Positions 36,858 through 46,474 of a stretch of DNA of 64,000 nt are shown one piece after another (position 1 is the stretch's first letter; each line of letters opens with the position of its first letter). The translations under genes were made by a program, and so were the position numbers. Source of the stretch: Bdellovibrio sp. ZAP7 (GTDB lineage Bacteria > Bdellovibrionota > FAC87 > UBA2466); contig CAMCTJ010000006.1 in NCBI GenBank assembly GCA_945878405.1, forward strand, positions 62,001 through 126,000, written 5' to 3'. The notes below the pieces were generated by a model. It did no database searches. It was given only the letters and a program-made list of their open reading frames with translations, and had not been told where the DNA came from.

Positions 36858-39634
36858 ATACTTCCCACAGTAAACGTAAAGCGGATGATCGAATTAGCTT
36901 CTGGACTAATCCCGTGAGCCAAATCCAACACGATAGGTCCAACAGGAGTCTTATACCGGATTCCCAGCCCTACCCCATCATTTCGCCGCTCTGGTTTTAA
37001 TTCAGGAAATAGTTGTCCAGTATCAAAGAACACTGCCCCGCTTACTTCACCAAACAGGGGAACAGACAGCTCCGTTCTGATATTATAGAAAGCCATTTCA
37101 CGAACTCCCGCAGGAGCTCTGAATAATCGCGGAGCATAGCCCCGAATCGAGCCCTGTCCGCCCAAAGCTAATTCGTTTGCAAGACGCGCTTCAGGTAAGC
37201 CCCGTCCCATTAACGATTTAGACCAACCCATCCCTACATAAAAAGAAAGATTGAAGAGTCTTGAAATCGGTATGTAGAAAGAATTGCGCTGAAGCGCCAG
37301 AAGGAAGGAAAGATCCTGGCTCGAGAGCAATGCAGGATGGGCAAACTCCAAATCTACCGAATGCAAACTCCCAGACGTTGGGTTAAAGGCATCGTTTCTC
37401 AGATCAAGGGTCAAGTTGGGGCCTGTAGATCCGATCACGTCTACGGTATCGCTGAGAGTCGCAGTTCCCCCAGAATCTTTTCGCTCAATTAACTCCGTTC
37501 GTGTTCGCTCAAGCCGATGTACTCGATACTGCGCCATCAATCTTTTACCAAACCGTTTTTCTATTCGTTCTTCGAGTTTTGCTGTTGTTTGCAAATCACT
37601 TTGTTTTCCATCTGATGAGGAAGCAACTTGAAAACTGGTAAATCCTCCCTGAACCACGAAAGCAAACGGCAAATCGGCGAGGTAAGGGGCTCGATAATTC
37701 ACCAAAGCTGCATATTCAACGAAGGGAATCAGGACATTGCTTCGTGAAATCGGGAGCGATACTTCTGACCGTACCGACGCTGTTTGGTTTAAACCAAATA
37801 AATTTCGATAACCGACTCCCACAAATGAACGAGCCCGAAACAGAGGATCTTCATAAAGAGCTCCTAACCCTACCTCGCCAAAACCAGGCTTAATTTCTGA
37901 CAGTACAAAAACAAGATTCTTTACTCGTGGTTCGCTTGCCGAGGAACTGGTGAGAGCCTCTACTCGACTAAAGAGGCCTAAAAGTGAAATATTCTCTTCG
38001 GACTGTCTCACTTTTTCCGGATCAAACGGATCTCCTGAGTTAACGGTGATCTCACGAAGAACAACTTTTTCCTGCGTTCTCGAAAGTCCATCAATTTTCA
38101 CACTTCCAACGTAATATCTCGGCCCTTCTTCAACCTGAAACTCAACTTCTATCCCTTCGACTTTTGACCCTACTCCCATTTCGCCAGTAATCTCTTCGGC
38201 TTTAACTTTAGCATCTAAGTAACCATGAGACTGAACTCTAGACCTGACTGTCTCAGCGGCGCTTCTCACCGCATCTCTATTAAGCGTATCGCTGACTTTA
38301 AAGGACAAAATGTCGATGAGTTCTTGGGTGGGGACATTCCGATTTCCCTTGAAACTTATTTTTTTGACCTCATACAAATTCCCGAGCTGAAGATCATAAA
38401 ACAGCTGGACTCCTTTTCGGTCATCACTAAAAAAGACCCGAGGCCCCGTAACGGACGCACTCAAAAAGCCTCTTTCCCTGAGATTTTTTACAAATCTTTG
38501 AGTCGATTCCTCAATCCCCTCTTCCCAGAAAACCTTTCGTTGCAATACACCAACTGCGTTCTCAAAAAAGATCGAGGCTGGGTTGCCATTTTTCTCGGTC
38601 CACAAGCCGTCAAACACCACCGCATCAACCAAGACTTTTGGGCCCTCGTTTACTTGGATGTTCACCGTTACGATTTCATCTTTTTTTAATGCACCAATAT
38701 CTACGTTGACCTGAATAAAGTGATGCCCAATCGACCGGTATTTATCCTCGATTATCTTTTTGATCTTATTAGCCGCATCGGATTGGCCTAACAAATCAAA
38801 ACCAATCAGTCCTCTCAGGGCAGCAGTATCAAACACTTCGTTGCCACGAATAAAAAACCGATACCTCTGCCCAATGCTTACTTCAAAAACAATTTTAACT
38901 GCCTTAACCCCAGGGTCGACATTCTCACTGCTCCATTTAACCTTGGCACCTGGATATTGATTCCTAAAAAGAAAAGCGACAAAAGCTTGCGCACTCAGAT
39001 CGATTGCTCTCTTATCAAAATAATCTCCCTCTTTTACTTTGAGACGCAAACGCAGACTATCCCGCAATTCTACATCTACTCCCTTAAAAACAATCTCCTG
39101 GATTCGTGCCCGATCCATTTTACTAACAAGAAAACGAACGTCGGCAACCGTTTCATTGGGCTCGCCTACCAACTCATAGTCCACTCGAGCCTCACTATAT
39201 CCGCGGTCTTCCAGGGCCGATTTAATTTTTTGTGCGGCCGCTCTCAATTCTCCGGGATCGATTTTTTGTCCAGGAACCAATGTCTTTTCAATGCCAGTCT
39301 CTTCACGAACAGAGGATTCAACTTGGGTCCAATCCACAACTCCCAGCTTTCGGATTTTTACCCCCTCAACAAAGCAAGTGTAGGTCTTGTCGTTTTGCCT
39401 CTCCAAATAAACACGAACATCTCCAAAACGCCCCCCCACAAACATTCTTCTGATTTCCTCATCAATATGGTTCAAGTCCAAAGGTTTTCCGATCCGGATG
39501 TGAAGAACCTGAGATATTTCTTTTAGTTCCTGTGGGGTAAACGTCTTAGATTTTAATTCTTGAACTACCGAGCCGTTTGTAAATGGGAAAGCACAAATCG
39601 CCCCGAAGGCTACGACGGCCACAAGCACTCTCAT
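36854..39634 (-). CDS. tamA: TamA-type outer-membrane assembly factor with extended POTRA region
   Basis: Omp85-family barrel that inserts proteins into the outer membrane together with TamB. From ATG 39634 the protein has 926 residues and a signal peptide (RVLVAVVAFGAICAFPF). The N-terminal 540 or so residues contain repeated POTRA-like units (for example FSVSDTLNRDAVRSAAETVRS and VEFQVEEGPRYYVGSVKIDGLS), and the C-terminal barrel carries GGQGSIRGYAPR and ends LDLAHGISPEANSIIRFTFTVGSI. E. coli TamA has three POTRA units and 577 residues, so this has clearly more, as in BamA. Gene order next to tamB supports the TamA call. An earlier in-frame start at 39748 would lie inside tamB. Confidence 0.85.
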   Translation of the reverse strand: MRVLVAVVAFGAICAFPFTNGSVVQELKSKTFTPQELKEISQVLHIRIGKPLDLNHIDEEIRRMFVGGRFGDVRVYLERQNDKTYTCFVEGVKIRKLGVVDWTQVESSVREETGIEKTLVPGQKIDPGELRAAAQKIKSALEDRGYSEARVDYELVGEPNETVADVRFLVSKMDRARIQEIVFKGVDVELRDSLRLRLKVKEGDYFDKRAIDLSAQAFVAFLFRNQYPGAKVKWSSENVDPGVKAVKIVFEVSIGQRYRFFIRGNEVFDTAALRGLIGFDLLGQSDAANKIKKIIEDKYRSIGHHFIQVNVDIGALKKDEIVTVNIQVNEGPKVLVDAVVFDGLWTEKNGNPASIFFENAVGVLQRKVFWEEGIEESTQRFVKNLRERGFLSASVTGPRVFFSDDRKGVQLFYDLQLGNLYEVKKISFKGNRNVPTQELIDILSFKVSDTLNRDAVRSAAETVRSRVQSHGYLDAKVKAEEITGEMGVGSKVEGIEVEFQVEEGPRYYVGSVKIDGLSRTQEKVVLREITVNSGDPFDPEKVRQSEENISLLGLFSRVEALTSSSASEPRVKNLVFVLSEIKPGFGEVGLGALYEDPLFRARSFVGVGYRNLFGLNQTASVRSEVSLPISRSNVLIPFVEYAALVNYRAPYLADLPFAFVVQGGFTSFQVASSSDGKQSDLQTTAKLEERIEKRFGKRLMAQYRVHRLERTRTELIERKDSGGTATLSDTVDVIGSTGPNLTLDLRNDAFNPTSGSLHSVDLEFAHPALLSSQDLSFLLALQRNSFYIPISRLFNLSFYVGMGWSKSLMGRGLPEARLANELALGGQGSIRGYAPRLFRAPAGVREMAFYNIRTELSVPLFGEVSGAVFFDTGQLFPELKPERRNDGVGLGIRYKTPVGPIVLDLAHGISPEANSIIRFTFTVGSI

Positions 39635-39653
39635 AATCAGTTGTGGTGATTGT

Positions 39654-42600
39654 TTATTCAAAGCTAAACCTATAACGAAGATCAAGCCCGAAGGAGTCAC
39701 CTGGTCTTGCTTGTGTATTGTTGCGGCTTCTATCGCCCGCTGTTGCATTTACGGTGATATTGTCGTCCAACATTTGTTCAAGACGAATCTCCCGCGTTTG
39801 ATTTTGGTCTAAAGTGTTTGAATAGGAAATCTTTGTTTTCTTGGTTAAGCCTTTTTCTATCCGCACGGCAGGGACCATGCCTGGAGATGTCGGATTGGCC
39901 GCAGAGGCTGAACTCGTATCCGTTGCCGTAGGCCCTTGTCCCGGAGCTGATTGAACCTTAATATCAAGTCCGAGTTCGCTTTGAATTTTCGACCTAATGG
40001 GACTTTGCCCCATTATCGCAGTTCCTAAGTCAAAGTAATTCCCTTCTTGCCCACGAGTAGTAACCCCCAAAACCAACAATGAAATAAGATCCTGTTCGGC
40101 CAGCGGTGGATTCGAGGTCAGACGTATTTTATAGTCGTTTGGAGTTCCCAATGCCTGCAAATTCACTTCGTAATCTTGGTAAGCACGCCCCTTCTGTTCC
40201 CGAACAACACTCCTTCCATTGATTGCGAACCGGGGAAAAATCTCATCCTCCCGCTCAAATCTTGCAGTCCCAGAAATGATTTCGAAGGGCGTATCCTTAA
40301 AATTAATCTTCCCCTTGAGAACTTCGGTTTTTCCCAGGAGTCCGATAGTGTTTGTATCGCCAACAATTTTGAAGTCCCCAGAAAACTCGGCATCGACAAC
40401 ATCGGTTCTAACAAATAACTGATCGTTGGCATCTGCTTTAATGTCAAAACTCAAAGCGGGCTGTTCTGATGTCTGACCACTTGTTTTTGCCTCTAAACTC
40501 GAGAGAACAGCCTCATCCACTCTTAATCGTCCCGAAAGTCGATAGGGCACCCCCTTGCCCACGAGTTGCAATTCTCCTGTGAGGCGCGTCTTTAAAAACG
40601 ATTGTAGTTGTAAGTTAACTTTGGATACAAAAATAGAGAGCTTTGGTGCGAATTCGTTAAATCTATTGATGCCTACTTCGCCACCAACCACTACTTCACC
40701 GCCTCCTAATATTCCTTGAAAACGTTCGAAAATCATTTTCTGTGGAGTGAGATTAACTTGAGCTGCCACGGCTCGAAATTCGTCTTGCATTCCGGTAATT
40801 CGAAACACAGATTCGGACAAAGTCATATTTCCGAAAAGTTCATAATTACCAGGAGCCCCCGTGGCTTCAACGTTGATGTTGACCAGGCCGCTTGCGTAAT
40901 CAATTCCCGGAATAAACGGTTGCAGAAACTCAAGAGCTAGCTTTCCTTTTAAAGATGCATCCACTTCTTGGCCTGGAACCAAAGATAAACTTCCAGTGAC
41001 TTCGCTTTCAGAGCCACTCAAACGCAAACGAGGGATGTTCACCCCGCCCTTATCAAACCGGACTTTAATAATTTCATCCGATACAAGCGGTCCATCTTCA
41101 AAATTCAACTTCAGGTTCTTTACTTCAGCGCTGCCCTTAGTATCCGAGGGACGAGAGAAATCTCCCTCAATTTCAGCACTACCAGAAATAATAATTCCGT
41201 TGAGTGGGCTAATATCTCGTCCCAACCAGGCAGATAAGTAGGGTGATAATTCGGTTTCCTGACAGGAAACATCTAGTCTTGAAAAAGATTTTCCCTCTCC
41301 GACATCTTTTCTCACGAGGTGCGCCTTAAGAGCCTCTTTCTCCAAATCCAGCCAATACTCACTCGACTTTCCCGACGAACGAAGAGCCAATCTGGCATCG
41401 GACATTCGTTGGCCCTTGAACTGAATTTTACTAATGAGAAGCTCTCCATTGCCACGGGGGTAATTCAAGTCACCCTCGAAGGCGAGGCGCCCCGTAATTT
41501 CTCCTTGTAGGGGAGATGCCCCTAAATGGTTCAGATCTTCTAATCGCAATCCGCTGGTGAAAAAAACGAGCTCTTGCTCTTTCTTGTCAAAAGTTGCTTT
41601 TACTTCTAACGAACCAGAGCGTTTTAAAAAAACACCTCGATTGACTTTAAAAGAATCCGGTCGGTACCTAATACCAAATCCGGCTGACATCCACTTCTCA
41701 TCGTACCATTCAAATGAGCGCGCCTGTCCGTCAACATGAACATCAACTCCTTTCTCGTCTTTCCCCCCCTCGATAGTAACTCGAGCAGCAAGTTCTCCTC
41801 CTCGGGGTTTTTGAACAGGAAGCCCTACTTTGTCGAAAAGAGATAAGGTCTGTTCCATGCTAATTCGCGGAACATTGACGTCAAACCGATAGGTGGTTTC
41901 TTTGGGAGTGAAATCCACAAAGCCCTGCCCCCGCGCAGCTTCCAATGCTTTTAATTCCAACTTTGAAAAGGAAAGTAAATCTTTCCTGTACTGTACTTTT
42001 CCTCGCACCGCCCCCAACTTCAGCTCGGAGATCTCAGCGTTTTGAATATCAATCTCCCCCTCAACGTTCACATCGTCTTGAATGATTCGCAGATCGCCTC
42101 TTAAGAGAGCTGTTCCGCCAAAAGGAAGCTCCGAAATGTTTTTGAGCTGATCCAGTGATACCTGTTTGCCCTCGAAATGAAATCGAGCCCGACCATCATT
42201 AACGGCTCCTTGCAACTCCAGTTTGCCACCCAGTAGCTCATTTTCTAATTTCACATCGAGGCCGGTCTCCTGCAGGTTTACAACGCCACGAACATCATCT
42301 CGGGGTATCGCAATGATCGTATTGGCTGCAGTCATTCCCAATTCAGCTTTGTTAATCACCACGATCTGGCTGAGGCGAACGTCTGGCTCGATTTGTAGTT
42401 TTCTTGGCAAATCCAGCGTGCCACGAAACTTTATTTTCCCATCAGCATTTGCAAACAAGGGGGCCTGAGAAACACTGAACGCATCGAGGAATTCATTGAG
42501 ATTCAGTTTCTTTAAACTCAGTTCTCCCTGAACCGGGTACCCCTTTTCCAATCCTACTTTTATTAAGTCAGACTCGATAGTTCCTGATGCGATTTTCCCC

Positions 42601-43592
42601 ACCACTTTACTGAGCTCCACGCCCTTTTGGCTCAGCGAATAGCCCAGCCGCCAATCTCCCAGCCTCATTTTCTGAACACCACTTTTTTGCCACTCGAGCG
42701 TTCCAGTGCCAGAATAATTATCTTTCCCCACATGGAGTGTTCCCGAGCTAATCAAAGTGCCACTCAGTCTAGGTTCTTTTAGCTCCTCGATTTGATCCAA
42801 AAGAGTTAAATCCATTTGGGTTTCGTGGGCTAAATGAAAAGATGAAATCTGTTTGTTCCCCCCCTGTGGAAGAGCAAAAGCCCCTTTCCATTGGAGTTTA
42901 ATTCCAGGCCCCTGAACTACCAAACGATTGGCCCTTACGCTTTGCTCAGTAAAGTCGACATCACCATCCAGCTTATCCAAAATGAGCTCGAGTTTTCCCC
43001 GTTTCATTTCAAAATGGGAACTTTGAACCTCAACCGTCTGTTGTCCAACTGAAGTCTGGGAAAAGAATACCGTCAGGTTTCTCGACCGGATTGAAAAGCT
43101 GGGCTGAGAGGAACTTACTTCAAACTGTGAATCAACGATTCCGAATCGGCGAAACACAACCGGCCATCCCTTGCTCTTAACTTCCAGTCTTTTTCGTTTT
43201 TCAATTTGTGAGACAACTTTCTGGTAAAGCTTGTCCGCTTGTGGAATTTGAACCTTGGGATGAAATAAGGCCACTTCCTCAAGAACGATTTCTCGATTTA
43301 GAAGGCCTAGGGGTTGAAACTCAACTTTGATTTTATCGACTTGAAGAGGGTGATCGAATTGAATTTCTGCTCTCTCGGTAGTCGTGATGGAGACACGATT
43401 CAAGTAAATCCGCGGAGCAAAAAACGACAGCTCAATACTTTCGATGGAAACTTCGATACCTTGACTGGCAAGAGCCGCCGTAATCTCTTTGAGAATTTTT
43501 CTCTGAACGGGCCCGCTTGCCAATACCACGTGGAGAAGCCCATAAATCACCGCGAAACCAATCACGAGCGCAATAAGGACTTTTCTCATCAT
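39654..43592 (-). CDS. tamB: TamB/DUF490 translocation and assembly module protein
   Basis: Very large inner-membrane-anchored, mostly beta protein that spans the periplasm and works with TamA. An N-terminal anchor (MRKVLIALVIGFAVIYGLLHVVLAS) is followed by about 900 residues of AsmA-like beta repeats, then the conserved C-terminal DUF490 region, ending in DLRYRFSFE. Length 1312 is close to E. coli TamB (1259). tamA lies 19 bases downstream; a TPR protein gene upstream overlaps the start by 4 bases, so all three appear to be in one operon. Confidence 0.92.
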   Translation of the reverse strand: MMRKVLIALVIGFAVIYGLLHVVLASGPVQRKILKEITAALASQGIEVSIESIELSFFAPRIYLNRVSITTTERAEIQFDHPLQVDKIKVEFQPLGLLNREIVLEEVALFHPKVQIPQADKLYQKVVSQIEKRKRLEVKSKGWPVVFRRFGIVDSQFEVSSSQPSFSIRSRNLTVFFSQTSVGQQTVEVQSSHFEMKRGKLELILDKLDGDVDFTEQSVRANRLVVQGPGIKLQWKGAFALPQGGNKQISSFHLAHETQMDLTLLDQIEELKEPRLSGTLISSGTLHVGKDNYSGTGTLEWQKSGVQKMRLGDWRLGYSLSQKGVELSKVVGKIASGTIESDLIKVGLEKGYPVQGELSLKKLNLNEFLDAFSVSQAPLFANADGKIKFRGTLDLPRKLQIEPDVRLSQIVVINKAELGMTAANTIIAIPRDDVRGVVNLQETGLDVKLENELLGGKLELQGAVNDGRARFHFEGKQVSLDQLKNISELPFGGTALLRGDLRIIQDDVNVEGEIDIQNAEISELKLGAVRGKVQYRKDLLSFSKLELKALEAARGQGFVDFTPKETTYRFDVNVPRISMEQTLSLFDKVGLPVQKPRGGELAARVTIEGGKDEKGVDVHVDGQARSFEWYDEKWMSAGFGIRYRPDSFKVNRGVFLKRSGSLEVKATFDKKEQELVFFTSGLRLEDLNHLGASPLQGEITGRLAFEGDLNYPRGNGELLISKIQFKGQRMSDARLALRSSGKSSEYWLDLEKEALKAHLVRKDVGEGKSFSRLDVSCQETELSPYLSAWLGRDISPLNGIIISGSAEIEGDFSRPSDTKGSAEVKNLKLNFEDGPLVSDEIIKVRFDKGGVNIPRLRLSGSESEVTGSLSLVPGQEVDASLKGKLALEFLQPFIPGIDYASGLVNINVEATGAPGNYELFGNMTLSESVFRITGMQDEFRAVAAQVNLTPQKMIFERFQGILGGGEVVVGGEVGINRFNEFAPKLSIFVSKVNLQLQSFLKTRLTGELQLVGKGVPYRLSGRLRVDEAVLSSLEAKTSGQTSEQPALSFDIKADANDQLFVRTDVVDAEFSGDFKIVGDTNTIGLLGKTEVLKGKINFKDTPFEIISGTARFEREDEIFPRFAINGRSVVREQKGRAYQDYEVNLQALGTPNDYKIRLTSNPPLAEQDLISLLVLGVTTRGQEGNYFDLGTAIMGQSPIRSKIQSELGLDIKVQSAPGQGPTATDTSSASAANPTSPGMVPAVRIEKGLTKKTKISYSNTLDQNQTREIRLEQMLDDNITVNATAGDRSRNNTQARPGDSFGLDLRYRFSFE

Positions 43593-44758
43593 TTCTTTTC
43601 TTGCTTCACATTTTGTTTAAGGTTCTTTAAATCGCGATACAGGGGGTCTACTTTCTCAATTTGCTCTAGCAGTTTTTTTGCGTTGTTCTGATCCCCCAGC
43701 TTCATGTTGATTTTTATCAACTGATAAACCGTTTCTTTCCAAAATGAACTCCCTTTTAACGCCGTTCTGAGCGCGCTTTGAAAGGCGCCAAGAGCAGCTA
43801 CTTCGCTTCCCTCTTTCATAAGAATATTTCCAAGAAGGTGCTGGGCTTGTCCAAAGAGTAAGTGTTCGGCTTCGATGTAATTTAACTCAAGCTTTGCCTC
43901 TCGGAATCGTCCCATTTCAAAGAAGGCAAATGCTAAATCGAGACGGGCTTGAAGATCAGAACCGATAACTTGATTCGATTTTCTTAAAAACTCTTGAATG
44001 ACAGGTTCTAAGTTCTCATAGTCTTCATCCGAATCGAGTTCTAACTCCCGTTCCAAATCTGTTACTAGCTCGCTTAATTCTTTTAGCTCAGAAGACTTTT
44101 CAACTGATCTGATTTCTGCTTTTCCGTGGCCTGTTTTCTCAGGTGGCTTACCAATTAACATTACAAAATCTTCATAGCTCAAACTTTTTTCTTTAAAGCG
44201 TTTGAAATAGTCCTGCTCCAGTTCGTTGCCATGCTTTTGCAAAATGGCCTCAAGGGACTCCCACAAAAGCTTGTTCTCAGGCTCAACCCGAAGGCCTTTT
44301 ATAAAGAGTTGTTTCGCCTCGCCCCAGTTATTTTCCTGAATCAGCTCTTCCCCTAATCCAAGAAAGGGAACACCAGAGGTTCTATCTATCGATAGCCACA
44401 ACTCAAAGAATCTCCTTCTCAAAGAAGCACAATTCCCCATGTGTTTGTTTAAATGGTCGAGATAAACTTGAAGTTGTTTCTTTTCAAGGCCTAGCTGAAT
44501 GCATTTTTGAAGACTATCTCCAGCCCGCGATTCTTCTTTTAAACCAAAAAGACAGGCGGCTTCTTCAAGATAGAGTCGCCCTGAATCAGGGGTCAGCGCG
44601 ATAGCTTTGGAGATCATCTTCCGAGCATCAGAAAACTTATTTTTTTTGCGAAGATAAACGGAAAGAAGCGCGTAATCCCTCGCCGCTTCTTTTTTTTGAC
44701 CTTCCTTCTCTGATTGCTGGGCCCGATGTAATACCTCTTTCGGTCGAAAGTGGCTCAA
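43589..44758 (-). CDS. TPR-repeat protein
   Basis: A 389-residue cytoplasmic helical protein with tetratricopeptide-like repeats (AARDYALLSVYLRKKNKFSDARKMISKAIALTPDSGRLYLEEA, FRPKEVLHRAQ... repeated units). No catalytic motif is seen. It lies between efp and tamB, overlapping the tamB start by 4 bases and 23 bases from efp, which suggests a role connected to TamB or EF-P, undefined. Confidence 0.8.
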   Translation of the reverse strand: MSHFRPKEVLHRAQQSEKEGQKKEAARDYALLSVYLRKKNKFSDARKMISKAIALTPDSGRLYLEEAACLFGLKEESRAGDSLQKCIQLGLEKKQLQVYLDHLNKHMGNCASLRRRFFELWLSIDRTSGVPFLGLGEELIQENNWGEAKQLFIKGLRVEPENKLLWESLEAILQKHGNELEQDYFKRFKEKSLSYEDFVMLIGKPPEKTGHGKAEIRSVEKSSELKELSELVTDLERELELDSDEDYENLEPVIQEFLRKSNQVIGSDLQARLDLAFAFFEMGRFREAKLELNYIEAEHLLFGQAQHLLGNILMKEGSEVAALGAFQSALRTALKGSSFWKETVYQLIKINMKLGDQNNAKKLLEQIEKVDPLYRDLKNLKQNVKQEKK

Positions 44759-44781
44759 AGGGTTCTCCTTTTCGTAGGGAC

Positions 44782-45342
44782 CTACTTAACTTTTTCGATG
44801 TATTCCCCAGAGCGAGTATCAACCTTTAGAACATCGTCCTGTTTTACGTGATAGGGAACAGTAATCGTCAGACCAGTTTCCAAAGTAGCGGGCTTTCCGC
44901 CTCCGCTTACCGTATCACCCCTTAAAGCGGGTTCGCAGTAAGTGACTTTCAAATTCACAAAATTCGGAAGCTCAATCGCAATAGGTCGGCCGTCATAATA
45001 AAGAACTTCAATTTCTAAATTCTCAATCAAATAGTCCTTACTATCCCCAATAGCGTCTTTATCCAAAAAGGTCTGCTCATAAGAACCCAAATCCATGAAC
45101 TGGAAGCCACTGTTGTCCTGATACAGGTACTGCATGTGACGTTTGTCGAGATTTGGCTCCCCAACTTTGTCACCTGATTTAAAAGTCTTTTCCAAAACTG
45201 TTTTGTTTAACAAATTCTTCATTCGAGTTCGAACAATCGCATTCCCTTTTCCCGGTTTGACGTGTTGGAATTCAACAATTTGGTAAGGCACTCCGTCCAC
45301 TTCGATACAAAGACCTTTTTTAAATTCTGACGTGTCGTACAT
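44782..45342 (-). CDS. efp: Elongation factor P
   Basis: Ribosome-rescue factor for polyproline stalls. MYDTSEFKKGLCIEVDGVPY starts the KOW domain; the modified residue is K32 in VKPGKGNAIVRTR, a lysine as in the beta-lysylated or unmodified types, not arginine. OB domains II and III are complete and ends RSGEYIEKVK. Length 186 is standard. The modification enzymes (EpmA/EpmB) are not in the window. Confidence 0.97.
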   Translation of the reverse strand: MYDTSEFKKGLCIEVDGVPYQIVEFQHVKPGKGNAIVRTRMKNLLNKTVLEKTFKSGDKVGEPNLDKRHMQYLYQDNSGFQFMDLGSYEQTFLDKDAIGDSKDYLIENLEIEVLYYDGRPIAIELPNFVNLKVTYCEPALRGDTVSGGGKPATLETGLTITVPYHVKQDDVLKVDTRSGEYIEKVK

Positions 45343-45397
45343 AATCCCTCAATTCGCTGTCACTCTTCTCGTATTTCCAGTAAAAATTCAAGAGGTT

Positions 45398-46450
45398 TCA
45401 GTTTTTTTCTGAGTCTTGGAGTTTAGTGAGAATTCCTTTAAGAACTTTTATTTTTTTATGACGAATCTGTGAATTGGGATCCACTCCTAACCTGACTCTG
45501 CAGGCTTTCATTTTTCTCTCAAGCTCTGGGCTAGAGCGAATTCTAGATATTTTTTCGAAAATCTTCAGCGAGTGCCCATATTGTCCCTGCGAAAAATAGA
45601 GATCCCCCAAAGTCTCGGTTGTGATTTCAGGAGAGAGCGGCTCAGCTACATTCTTAAACGCATTCGATACAGGTGCGACTGCGAATACTTCTTCGCCTTC
45701 TTCTTCTTCAAAACCTAAAACGGCATTCACTTGCGCTGAAGTTTCTTCCTCGGTTTCCTCATCCTGCTCGGAGCTGTCAGAAATGGGAAACTCCTGGAGA
45801 GGGCTAGCCTCCCAATTTTGATTTTGCGAAACAGGGGCTTCAAATACTACCGGAGCTGGTTCTAGTTCGAGGGTTGGCTCGGGTTCAACCTGAGCCATTG
45901 GGAATGCAGGAAAAGAGCTCTCAAAAACTTCTTCGGAGCTTCTTGAAAATTCGGTACTCGTCGAAGCCGAAATTGGATTAGCAATTTGTTTTTCCAATTG
46001 ATGGACCTTATCGGTAAGCGAAACATCACAAGGAGCTAACAACAAAGCCATTTTAAAAGCGTGGAGAGCCTGAGTATCAAGTCCTTGGGCCATCAAAGCT
46101 TCTCCCAGAAGCCTTTGAGCCAATAAGTTTTCAGGAGCTAAGTGAACTACTTTTTCTAGTTCTCTTTGAGCATCTTGATGTCGATGTTTATCGATATAAC
46201 ATTTGGCAAGAGCCACGCGCCCACCATGAAAATCGGGGTGGTGCTCAAGACCTTTTTGACATATTTCAATCGCTTCATCCAATCTTCCCAAGCGTCGATA
46301 ACTTTCAGCCAATGGGGCAAAAACTCGGCTGGTCGGATCTTGTTGGAGACGTCTGAGCTGTTCCCGAAACTGGGGAGGCTGCTGATCGTACAAACGATCC
46401 AGAGTTTCTCGAATTCGGTTTTGTTTAGGATTAAGTTGTTTGTTCATCAT
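45398..46450 (-). CDS. TPR-repeat protein with acidic Pro/Glu-rich segment
   Basis: From ATG 46450 the product has about 350 residues. The first 160 are TPR units (LAESYRRLGRLDEAIEICQKGLEHHP, EKVVHLAPENLLAQRLLGEALMAQG). A low-complexity acidic middle (LELEPAPVVFEAPVSQ, EQDEETEEETSAQ) follows, and another TPR-like pair (LGDLYFSQGQYGHSLKIFEKISRIR) closes it. An in-frame start at 46471 would add 7 residues. Function unknown. It lies between efp and the ComEC-like gene. Confidence 0.8.
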   Translation of the reverse strand: MMNKQLNPKQNRIRETLDRLYDQQPPQFREQLRRLQQDPTSRVFAPLAESYRRLGRLDEAIEICQKGLEHHPDFHGGRVALAKCYIDKHRHQDAQRELEKVVHLAPENLLAQRLLGEALMAQGLDTQALHAFKMALLLAPCDVSLTDKVHQLEKQIANPISASTSTEFSRSSEEVFESSFPAFPMAQVEPEPTLELEPAPVVFEAPVSQNQNWEASPLQEFPISDSSEQDEETEEETSAQVNAVLGFEEEEGEEVFAVAPVSNAFKNVAEPLSPEITTETLGDLYFSQGQYGHSLKIFEKISRIRSSPELERKMKACRVRLGVDPNSQIRHKKIKVLKGILTKLQDSEKN

Positions 46451-46474
46451 ATTAAAATGTAGAAAAACCAACCC

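Noticed and set aside
38225-38689. Plus-strand open frame of 154 codons inside tamA
   Set aside because: The minus-strand POTRA and barrel sequence is convincing, and this frame has no family motif.
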